Shown here one piece after another: positions 30,985 through 37,651 of a stretch of DNA of 37,651 nt. Both the position numbers and the translations under genes were made by a program. Below the pieces are notes generated by a model. It had not been told where the DNA came from and did no database searches. It saw only the letters and a list, made by a program, of their open reading frames with translations. The stretch covers positions 1 to 37,651 of the forward strand of contig JACVCJ010000035.1 of the NCBI GenBank assembly GCA_016742095.1. Direction: 5' to 3'. Numbering within the stretch: position 1 is the first letter of the stretch; every line of letters begins with the position of its first letter. The DNA comes from Bacteroidia bacterium. Its GTDB lineage: Bacteria; Bacteroidota; Bacteroidia; CAIKAF01.

Positions 30985-33258
30985 TTACAACGACTTCTCT
31001 TCGCGCGTCTGTGCATCGGCCACCGCAACGGCCGCCATATTCACGATCTCGCGCACGGAACAGCCGATCTGGCATACATGCGCGGTGCGGTTCATGCCCA
31101 GCAGGATAGGCCCGATGGCATCGCCCACACCGAACGACTGCAGCAGTTTATAGCTGATATTGCCGGAACTGAGGTCCGGGAAAATGAGTGTGTTCACCTT
31201 CTGGTTCACCAGTTTGCTGAAGGGGAATACGTCTTTCAGCATATCCTGGTTCAGCGCAAAATTGGCCTGCAGTTCTCCGTCGGCCACCAGGTCGGGGTAA
31301 TCGCGCTGGAGGATAGCGGTCGCTTTGGCCATTTTTTCGGCCTGGGGTGCATTGCTGCCTCCGAAATTGGAGAACGACAGCAGCGCTATTTTGGGGGTTA
31401 CGTTGAATTTGCGCACCGTTTCGGCAGCAGACAGTGTAATATCTACGATCTCTTCGGCCGTAGGTTCTATATTTACCGTAACGTCCGCCAGGAAAAAGAG
31501 GCCTTTTTTGGTAGGCAGTACGTACATACCGGCAGCGGTCTTCACTTCCGGTTTACGGCCGGCTATCTGGAAAATGGGGCGCAGCACTTCGGTGTATTTT
31601 TTGGTTACCCCGGAGATGAACGCATCCGCCTCGCCGTTCTCGAGCATCATCATACCGAAATAGTTGCGGTCACGCATCAGTTTTTGTGAATCGATGAGCG
31701 AAATGCCTTTACGCTGGCGTTTTGCATAAAACTGCTCGGCATAGGCATGGCGTTTTTCGTGTTCTTCGAATACATCCACGAAAGTTGCGCCTTCCAGGTC
31801 CAGACCGTTATTTTCGGCCAGTTTTTTCATCTGGGCCATATTCCCCAGCAGCACAGGTTCGCCGATACCTTCGTCGAGCATGATCTGTGCGGCCTTCAGT
31901 ACTTTTTCGGAGCTGCCTTCGGCAAAGATCACCTTTTTGGGTGCGGCCTTGGCCTTTTGCATAATGCTGCGCGTAAACACATCGTTGAGACCGAGGCGCT
32001 CTTTCAGGTGTTCCTTATACACTTCCCAGTCGGTAATGGGCTCGCGGGCCACACCGCTTTCCACCGCAGCTTTGGCTACGGCAGGGGCCACGGTATGGAT
32101 AAGGCGCGGGTCTACCGGTTTGGGAATGATATAGGTAGGTCCGAAGGCGATATTGCGTTCATTATATACGGTGTTCACCACATCGGGTACCGATTGCTTG
32201 GCCAGGTCGGCCAGGGCATGTACGGCAGCCAGTTTCATTTCTTCGTTGATCTTGGTGGCGCGTACGTCCAGGGCTCCGCGGAAGATATAGGGAAAACCCA
32301 GTACGTTGTTCACCTGGTTGGGATGGTCGCTGCGGCCGGTGGCCACGATCACGTCCGGGCGGGCGGCAATGGCCTCTTCGTAACTGATCTCCGGATCGGG
32401 GTTGGCCAGGGCAAATACCACCGGGTCGGCCGCCATACTGCGGATCATATCCTGGCTTACGATATTCCCTTTGGAAAGACCCACGAACACATCGGCATCC
32501 TTAAAGGCATCTTCGAGGGTGTAGATATCGCGGTCGGTCGAGAAATAGGTCTTATGTTCATCGCCCGTTTCGCGGTCCTTACGGATAACGCCTTTGGAAT
32601 CGAGCATCACAATATTGCTGCGGTTCACACCCAGGGCCTCGAACAGGCGGGCACAGGAAATAGCGCTGGCACCGGCGCCGTTGAACACCACGCGGGCCTC
32701 GCTGAGTTTTTTACCGGCGATCTCCAGGGCATTGAGCAGGGCGGCACCGGCAATAATGGCCGTACCGTGCTGGTCGTCATGCATGATGGGAATGCTCAGT
32801 TCTTCCTTGAGGCGTTTTTCAATATAGAAGCAGTCGGGCGCCTTGATGTCTTCGAGGTTGATACCGCCGAAGGTCGGTTCCAAAGCTTTTACCACCTGCA
32901 CCACGCTCTCGGGGTCTTTGGCGTTCAGCTCGATGTCGAACACGTCGATATCGGCATAGATCTTGAAAAGCAGTCCTTTTCCTTCCATTACGGGCTTGGA
33001 GGCTTCGGCACCGATATCGCCCAGGCCCAGCACCGCGGTACCGTTCGATATTACGGCCACCAGGTTGCCTTTGGCCGTGTACTTATATACATCTTCGGGA
33101 TTCTCTGCAATTTCGATACAGGGCACGGCCACTCCGGGAGAGTAGGCAATGGAAAGGTCACGCTGACTATTGGCCGGTTTCGAGGGAATTACTTCCAGTT
33201 TTCCGGGACGACCGTTATAATGGTAGTCCAGGATATCTTTCTTACTGATCTTACTCAT
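30985..33258 (-). CDS. maeB: NADP-type malic enzyme with phosphotransacetylase domain
   Basis: A 757-residue protein. Residues 1-420 form the malic enzyme part, with [61 protein letters not shown] (nucleotide site) and [11 protein letters not shown]. Residues about 430-757 match the phosphate acetyltransferase fold ([47 protein letters not shown]). The enzyme converts malate to pyruvate and CO2; the C-terminal part is usually regulatory and binds acetyl-CoA. Length matches the multi-domain MaeB family (about 760). Confidence 0.95.
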   Translation of the reverse strand: MSKISKKDILDYHYNGRPGKLEVIPSKPANSQRDLSIAYSPGVAVPCIEIAENPEDVYKYTAKGNLVAVISNGTAVLGLGDIGAEASKPVMEGKGLLFKIYADIDVFDIELNAKDPESVVQVVKALEPTFGGINLEDIKAPDCFYIEKRLKEELSIPIMHDDQHGTAIIAGAALLNALEIAGKKLSEARVVFNGAGASAISCARLFEALGVNRSNIVMLDSKGVIRKDRETGDEHKTYFSTDRDIYTLEDAFKDADVFVGLSKGNIVSQDMIRSMAADPVVFALANPDPEISYEEAIAARPDVIVATGRSDHPNQVNNVLGFPYIFRGALDVRATKINEEMKLAAVHALADLAKQSVPDVVNTVYNERNIAFGPTYIIPKPVDPRLIHTVAPAVAKAAVESGVAREPITDWEVYKEHLKERLGLNDVFTRSIMQKAKAAPKKVIFAEGSSEKVLKAAQIMLDEGIGEPVLLGNMAQMKKLAENNGLDLEGATFVDVFEEHEKRHAYAEQFYAKRQRKGISLIDSQKLMRDRNYFGMMMLENGEADAFISGVTKKYTEVLRPIFQIAGRKPEVKTAAGMYVLPTKKGLFFLADVTVNIEPTAEEIVDITLSAAETVRKFNVTPKIALLSFSNFGGSNAPQAEKMAKATAILQRDYPDLVADGELQANFALNQDMLKDVFPFSKLVNQKVNTLIFPDLSSGNISYKLLQSFGVGDAIGPILLGMNRTAHVCQIGCSVREIVNMAAVAVADAQTREEKSL

Positions 33259-33582
33259 ATCCTAATATAAACAAACAAGGGTACAAAGGAAGTAAATATT
33301 TGCAGATTCCACAGATATTCCCCAGTTTGAGGCATGACACCCTTCCGGGCTTTCCGGCGCTCCGGGCAGCGGCGTTTTCTAAAAAAGATCAGCAGATCGA
33401 AGTTTAAAAAACGCAGAAAAAATATAGCCGGTTATTTAACAGCAAGATAAGTTCGTATACACATACAAGCATTGTGACTCCGAACACACAAATATTTGTT
33501 AAACTCCCGTTAACTCTATACTATATTTTAAAATATGGCACAAATAATGTGAGAAAATGGACGGATAAACTATACACTATAC
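33259..33582. other. 324-bp divergent intergenic region
   Basis: The region separates maeB from the T9SS gene. It holds an AT-rich palindrome ATATTTTAAAATAT near 33523-33536 and ACAAATATTTGT near 33488, close to the T9SS gene. On the minus strand TTCCTTTG near 33281 is a near-match to a -7 box for maeB. No RNA gene or ORF is seen. Confidence 0.45.
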
Positions 33583-36576
33583 ATGACAAAGTTCTATTTT
33601 TCAATCGCGGGCATGATGCTTACCGTAGGGATAGCCTCCGCCCAGACCCGTTACGTAAGTGCGGGAGGAACAGACGCGGGAGACTGCTCATTACCGGGAA
33701 GTCCCTGTGCAACCATCAGCTATGCGGTTTCTGAAGCCGTAGCCGGAGACTCGGTAGTACTGAGTTCAGGCAATTATGCGTTTACCAGCACGCAACTTAT
33801 TGACAAGGATGTAACCGTTACAGCCGCCAATATCGCCAGCAAACCCGTTATTACCACTTCTGCTTCCGACGCCATTGTGGTGAATGCCAACGGCGTTACC
33901 ATCAACGGTCTGCGTCTGCAGCTGGGCCTCAGCGCTACCGAAGGTCTTAAAGGGATCGTTTCATCGGCTGCGTTCGACAACCTGACGCTGACCAACAACG
34001 AGATCCTGAGTTCCAAACCGGTTGCTACCGGTATGGTTTTCGGCAGTTATGCGGTACACCTGTATGGCGCTGCCGGACAAATGATCACCGTAGAGAACAA
34101 CATCATCGGTCCCATGAACGGACCGGCCAACGACAACTTCGGCCGTGGTCTGGGTCTGGGCCTGAACGGTGCGGGCGTAGCTCCGGGCGGTATCATCCAC
34201 AACAACGGGATCGCTGCCTACTACACCATTCATTACACGGTACCTTCCGCATCGGCAGATATTACCGATAACGTACTGGCCGGTATCCTTATGTACAATA
34301 CCCCGGTTACAGGTACCATCACTACGGTTGCCAACAACACGTTCGACCCCATCGACCCCCTGCTGGCAAACAACCTGTATGCCCTGCTGGAACTGCGTTC
34401 TATCGATAACGCCACACTGAATATCGATGACAACGACTTTGTGAACTACACCAATATCGCCATCCTGAACAGCTCTTCGAACGGGGTGAACATCATCAAC
34501 AATACCTTTACACCGCATGCTACCGCTACCAACCCGGTAGCTGTTCATGCCAATACCAAAACCATGACCAACGGTGTGGAATCGTATACCTATGCCAACT
34601 CGTTCAACCTGTCGTCCAACACCTTTAACGCTCCCGCAGCCGGTGTAGGTACGGCCCTCCACATTGCCAGGCACTACAACAACACCAATGGTTTTGCCAA
34701 CGTACAGATCGGTACCAGCGGTCAGAACGTTTTCGATACCGACCTGCAGTATTTCATCGTACTGGATACACTGAGCGGCGCCAGCAACAACTTTCCGCTG
34801 TGGGCCCCTTATGCCGTAACCACTATGGCCCCGGTTGACCAGGACTTCAACGCCTGGATCATCAACAATAACTACGGCAGCACAGACCCTGCCGTTATCG
34901 GTGCCAAAATTTTTGACGTAAACGACAACAACGCACTGGGCGAAGTGATCCTGGACCCTACAGGTACGCGTTATGTGGCCACTACCGGTAACAATACCGG
35001 CAACGACTGTCTCGATCCCAACAGCCCCTGCGCCGATGTGGACCATGCCTACAACGTAGCTTTTGACGGTGATTCCATCGTGGTCTTTGCCGGCAGCTAC
35101 AGCTGGACGAACACGCTGAACATTGCCAAACAGGGCATTACGCTTACGGCCGACGACATCAACAACAAACCGGTAATTACTTCTACTGCATCTGACGTAG
35201 TTAAGGTAACGGCTGAGAACGTGACCATCAACGGTTTCCGCTTCGAACTGGGCCTGGGTGCCGGCGGCGGTTTACGCGGTATCGTAGCGGAGAACACCTA
35301 CGACAGCCTCACCATCAGCAATAACTTTATCCTTTCTGTAAAACCGATCTCTACCGGTATGGTATTCGGTGCATACGGTATTGCCGCTTTCGGCGGAAAC
35401 GGTCTGTATGTGAACATCAGCGACAACGAGATCCGTCCGGCTTCTGCGGCGGCCAATGACGCTTTCGGACGTGCCATCGGTCTGGGTCTGAACGGTGCCG
35501 GTCTGGCTCCGGGCGGTGTGGTTGCCAACAACCTGGTACAGAGCTACTACCCGATCCAGGCTACGGTCCCTTCTGCCGATCTCGACATCGAAGGTAACGA
35601 ACTGGCCGGTCTTACCATGATCAACGCTGCACAGAACGGCATCAGCATTAATATCGGTAACAACATTTTCGATGGTGTGAACGACCTGGTTGCCGCCAAC
35701 CTGTACGCCCTGCTGGAAGTACGTGCCAATGACGGCGCGCTGGTGACCATCAGCAACAACGAGTTCCGGAACTACCTCAACATGGGTCTGTTCAGCTCGG
35801 CTTCACGCAATGTAAAAGCGATCAGCAACGAGTTTACGCCTTCGGCTACCGCTACGGACTTCGTAAGCATCCACGCCAACTCCAAACTGATGACCAGCGG
35901 CGTGCAGAACAACACGTATGCCAACGACATCGAGATCAAAGGAAACGCGTTCAACACGGGTGTTGCCGATAACGGTACGGCCATTGCCTTTGCCGATCAC
36001 TACGGCGTTACCAGCCCGGCTTTCAACGATTCGATCAAAGTAGGCGGCGGCGACGCAACCGATAAGAACACATTCGCCAACGGTCTTAAGTACTTTATTG
36101 CCCTGGATACCCTGAGCGGCAGCAGTAACGGTTTTGCACTGTGGCAGATGAACGGTTCTTCCGTTACTACCATGAAACCGTTTACGCAGAACGTATATGC
36201 GTTCACCGACTGGAACATTTATCCCAGCAATGATACGACCGTCCTCGAAGGCAAGGCTTTTGACGTAGCTGATGCTTCTTCACTGGGCGATGTGGTGTTC
36301 GTTCGTCCGAATACCTCACTGAACGAGTCTGACATCCTCAGCCTCAGCACTTATCCTAACCCCGCCGTAAATACACTGAACATCGCAGGCGAAGGTCTCA
36401 GCGGTAAAAATGTACTTACGATCACCGACATGCAGGGCCGTGTGGTCCGCACACACACTATAAATGCCGCCGGAAGCGTTATCAGCATCCCGGTACAGGA
36501 CCTGAGCAACGGCATGTACAACATCCGTATCACAGGTAACGGCAATGTGTACCAGGCCCGTATTATAAAGAACTAA
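33583..36576 (+). CDS. Large beta-helix protein with T9SS type A sorting domain
   Basis: A 997-residue secreted protein. Residues 1-21 are a signal peptide ending IASAQ. Two homologous copies follow: about 22-459 (starting TRYVSAGGTDAGDC) and about 461-905 (starting TRYVATTGNNTGNDC). Both contain TGMVFG, GLGLNGAG, APGG, LYALLE and YFI-LDTLSG-SN in order, with many short beta strands separated by NN/N-D turns, as in a right-handed beta helix. Residues about 918-997 (STYPNPAVNTLNIAG to ARIIKN) are a type A C-terminal sorting domain for type IX secretion, so it should reach the cell surface. Possible adhesin or polysaccharide-binding protein; no catalytic motif is recognised. Confidence 0.88.
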   Translation: MTKFYFSIAGMMLTVGIASAQTRYVSAGGTDAGDCSLPGSPCATISYAVSEAVAGDSVVLSSGNYAFTSTQLIDKDVTVTAANIASKPVITTSASDAIVVNANGVTINGLRLQLGLSATEGLKGIVSSAAFDNLTLTNNEILSSKPVATGMVFGSYAVHLYGAAGQMITVENNIIGPMNGPANDNFGRGLGLGLNGAGVAPGGIIHNNGIAAYYTIHYTVPSASADITDNVLAGILMYNTPVTGTITTVANNTFDPIDPLLANNLYALLELRSIDNATLNIDDNDFVNYTNIAILNSSSNGVNIINNTFTPHATATNPVAVHANTKTMTNGVESYTYANSFNLSSNTFNAPAAGVGTALHIARHYNNTNGFANVQIGTSGQNVFDTDLQYFIVLDTLSGASNNFPLWAPYAVTTMAPVDQDFNAWIINNNYGSTDPAVIGAKIFDVNDNNALGEVILDPTGTRYVATTGNNTGNDCLDPNSPCADVDHAYNVAFDGDSIVVFAGSYSWTNTLNIAKQGITLTADDINNKPVITSTASDVVKVTAENVTINGFRFELGLGAGGGLRGIVAENTYDSLTISNNFILSVKPISTGMVFGAYGIAAFGGNGLYVNISDNEIRPASAAANDAFGRAIGLGLNGAGLAPGGVVANNLVQSYYPIQATVPSADLDIEGNELAGLTMINAAQNGISINIGNNIFDGVNDLVAANLYALLEVRANDGALVTISNNEFRNYLNMGLFSSASRNVKAISNEFTPSATATDFVSIHANSKLMTSGVQNNTYANDIEIKGNAFNTGVADNGTAIAFADHYGVTSPAFNDSIKVGGGDATDKNTFANGLKYFIALDTLSGSSNGFALWQMNGSSVTTMKPFTQNVYAFTDWNIYPSNDTTVLEGKAFDVADASSLGDVVFVRPNTSLNESDILSLSTYPNPAVNTLNIAGEGLSGKNVLTITDMQGRVVRTHTINAAGSVISIPVQDLSNGMYNIRITGNGNVYQARIIKN

Positions 36577-36598
36577 TCGTTTTTTCATAAACACAGGT

Positions 36599-36633
36599 AA
36601 AACCGTCCGGAATCCCCCCCGGGCGGTTTTTTT
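36599..36633 (+). terminator. Terminator of the T9SS gene
   Basis: AAAACCGTCCGG pairs with CCGGGCGGTTTT (one G-T wobble) and is followed by T, 23 nt after the stop. Confidence 0.9.
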
Positions 36634-36710
36634 ATGCCCCGGCGGGAGCAAAGACCGGCTTTCCACGAAATGTAGAAAAATACCCCGCCGTATTTCCGGC
36701 TTCAAATGCC

Positions 36711-36718
36711 TAAGTTTG
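36711..36718 (+). promoter_or_regulatory. -7 box before the MmcQ-like gene
   Basis: TAAGTTTG matches TAnnTTTG exactly, only 4 nt before the ATG at 36723, so the mRNA would be nearly leaderless. Confidence 0.5.
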
Positions 36719-36722
36719 CAGC

Positions 36723-37076
36723 ATGGATATTGTCGAACTCCGCGAGTATTGTATTTCAAAACCGCACAGCAGCGAAGGCTTCCCTTTCGGGCAGGACGTG
36801 CTGGTATTTAAAGTGGCCGGTAAAATGTTTGCCCTCTGCAGCATCGATGCTCCCAATCCTTCGGTAAACCTGAAATGTGATCCCGAAAAAGCCGAAGAAC
36901 TGCGCGAACTGCACCCGGAGATCACAGCGGGCTATCATATGCATAAGCGCATGTGGAACACGGTATCCCTGCAGGGCCGCCTGAGCGATGCCTTTATACG
37001 CGGCCTCATCGATCACAGCTACGAAGAAGTAGTGAAAAGTCTTACCCTGAAAAAACGCCGCGAACTGGGCCTATAA
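36723..37076 (+). CDS. MmcQ/YjbR family protein
   Basis: A 117-residue single-domain protein with family landmarks: ELREYCISKPHSSEGFPFGQDVLVFKVAGKMFAL, SVNLKCDPEKAEELRE and AGYHMHKRMWNTVSL, ending in a helix SYEEVVKSLTLKKR. The fold is a CyaY-like alpha/beta structure. It is often called DNA-binding, but the function is not proven. Length is normal (about 115-120). The stop codon overlaps the T tract of a minus-strand terminator. Confidence 0.88.
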   Translation: MDIVELREYCISKPHSSEGFPFGQDVLVFKVAGKMFALCSIDAPNPSVNLKCDPEKAEELRELHPEITAGYHMHKRMWNTVSLQGRLSDAFIRGLIDHSYEEVVKSLTLKKRRELGL

Positions 37077-37188
37077 AAAAAACCGAAGCAACATACTGTT
37101 CGCTCCGGTTAGTTAAGGCATGAAAAAAAGCAAGGTCTCCTTTTCAAGGAATATGTTCAGCGGGTCAAAACCCGAAAAAGGTATTCGT
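37075..37188 (-). ncRNA. Candidate small RNA with own promoter and terminator
   Basis: On the minus strand, a perfect -7 box (37195-37202) predicts a start near 37188. The RNA would contain CGGGT-TTTG-ACCCG (37161-37174) enclosed by CCTTTT/AAAAGG (37139-37144 with 37176-37181), then an unpaired stretch. It ends in a strong hairpin at 37081-37110 (AACCG/CGGTT with inner pairs) and a run of eight T. Length is about 110 nt. The hairpin plus enclosing stem and the length recall short Bacteroidota 6S-like or Flavo-1-type RNAs, but that is not established. Confidence 0.55.
37081..37110 (-). terminator. Terminator of the candidate small RNA
   Basis: AACCG pairs with CGGTT with inner AGC/GCT and AAC/GTT pairs; the minus strand continues with eight T (37075-37082), overlapping the end of the MmcQ-like gene. 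Confidence 0.75.
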
Positions 37189-37194
37189 GCATAA

Positions 37195-37202
37195 CAAATA
37201 TA
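37195..37202 (-). promoter_or_regulatory. -7 box of the candidate small RNA
   Basis: TATATTTG on the minus strand matches TAnnTTTG exactly; no clear -33 element is visible. Confidence 0.5.
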
Positions 37203-37651
37203 TGTACGTAAACGACAAATTTTACTTTTTGTTTCGCCTTTCTGTCTTTTTTCGACCAATTTAATGCACTCTATTCAGCGAAGGTCCGGGACTGGTTTTC
37301 AAACCACTGTAAAAAGCGCTCTGACGTATATACGTTTCTAAAGGGGAATGGGCATTTTCCCGGGGAAGTGCTATGTGTTCAGATACCTTGCGGTACATTT
37401 CCGCTCAGGAGACCGGAGGGTTTCAGAGAGTCTGCAGCTGTTTCTCTCTACGCAAACTCACTATATCTCTTTCGTACCCGTTCATTTATGCCCGGCGCCT
37501 GTAGCTGACCTATCACAAAGGAAAGTTATCTGTATATAGTAAAGGGTTCATTATAAATAGGGTAAATATTTATACGAAAAGATTTTATGATTTTGATCCC
37601 GGGTATATGCATGAATAAAAAAGCAGGCAATATGCTACATAGATAAAAAAT
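37203..37651. other. AT-rich end region without recognised gene
   Basis: No convincing ORF is present; a 63-codon frame at 37348 has no protein-like pattern. Dyads include GACGTATATACGT near 37324 and AGAGAG/CTCTCT near 37425. The region may be a leader of a gene beyond the window, but nothing can be assigned. Confidence 0.35.

Noticed and set aside
31747-33270. 507-codon open frame on the plus strand
   Set aside because: It is the antisense shadow of maeB; the maeB motifs on the other strand are unmistakable.
33961-35046. 361-codon minus-strand frame inside the T9SS gene
   Set aside because: It is antisense to a gene with clear signal peptide, repeats and sorting domain.
37348-37539. 63-codon frame near the window end
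   Set aside because: It has no homology-like pattern, no promoter at a sensible distance and no context.

Overview
The window comes from a member of the Bacteroidota, most likely the Chitinophagaceae/Sphingobacteriia side of the phylum. The evidence is promoter -7 boxes of the form TAnnTTTG, weak Shine-Dalgarno signals, a secreted protein ending in a type IX secretion sorting domain, DUF4397 and short NGQEF-type lipoproteins, and a Bacteroidota-like tmRNA. Base composition is moderate GC, with AT-rich intergenic regions. No phage, integrase, transposase or CRISPR array is visible.

Layout. 1-2002 (minus): a methionine-branch unit with promoter, SAM-I riboswitch, terminator, cystathionine gamma-synthase and homoserine dehydrogenase (cut by the window edge). 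2050-2883: a START-like (SRPBCC) protein and tRNA-Pro(CGG). 3025-7100 (minus): a sulfane-sulfur/persulfide cluster made of a Crp/Fnr regulator, a DUF2892 protein, a TauE/SafE permease, a persulfide-dioxygenase-like MBL-rhodanese fusion, a membrane-anchored rhodanese, a single-domain rhodanese, a small Cys-motif membrane protein and thioredoxin. Two perfect GTAAC-N4-GTTAC palindromes sit at the same distance upstream of -7-like boxes of the two transcription units and are good candidates for the Crp/Fnr operator. A second, broken Crp/Fnr gene lies just upstream. 7739-9141: an AT-rich Fic protein gene with a duplicated leader and an unusually strong Shine-Dalgarno. 9164-16709: mixed single genes (2-TM protein, PKHD hydroxylase, DinB, alpha/beta hydrolase, secreted protein, K+ channel with zinc ribbon, a frameshifted small secreted protein, SRPBCC protein, S41-type peptidase).

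16710-19973: a 633-residue protein with two transthyretin-like beta domains, preceded by a long leader and closed by a strong terminator. It is followed by a tandem array of 120-bp repeats rich in hairpins and then by tmRNA on the opposite strand. 20370-24833 (minus): a polysaccharide O-acetylation cassette (two SGNH proteins and an MBOAT acyltransferase). 24978-29878 (plus): yicC-metG and three envelope proteins. 29892-33258 (minus): a lipoprotein, a SpoU-type RNA methyltransferase and malic enzyme with a phosphotransacetylase domain. 33583-36576: a large T9SS cargo protein built from two tandem beta-helix copies. 36723-37076: an MmcQ/YjbR protein, followed by a convergent candidate small RNA of about 110 nt with its own promoter and terminator.

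The strongest candidates for something new are the matched operator/promoter architecture of the sulfur cluster with its in-frame membrane-anchor/rhodanese fusion, the unidentified small RNA at 37075-37188, the 120-bp hairpin repeat array between the 633-residue gene and tmRNA, and the 633-residue protein itself. All functional statements rest on reading motifs by eye; no database search was run.
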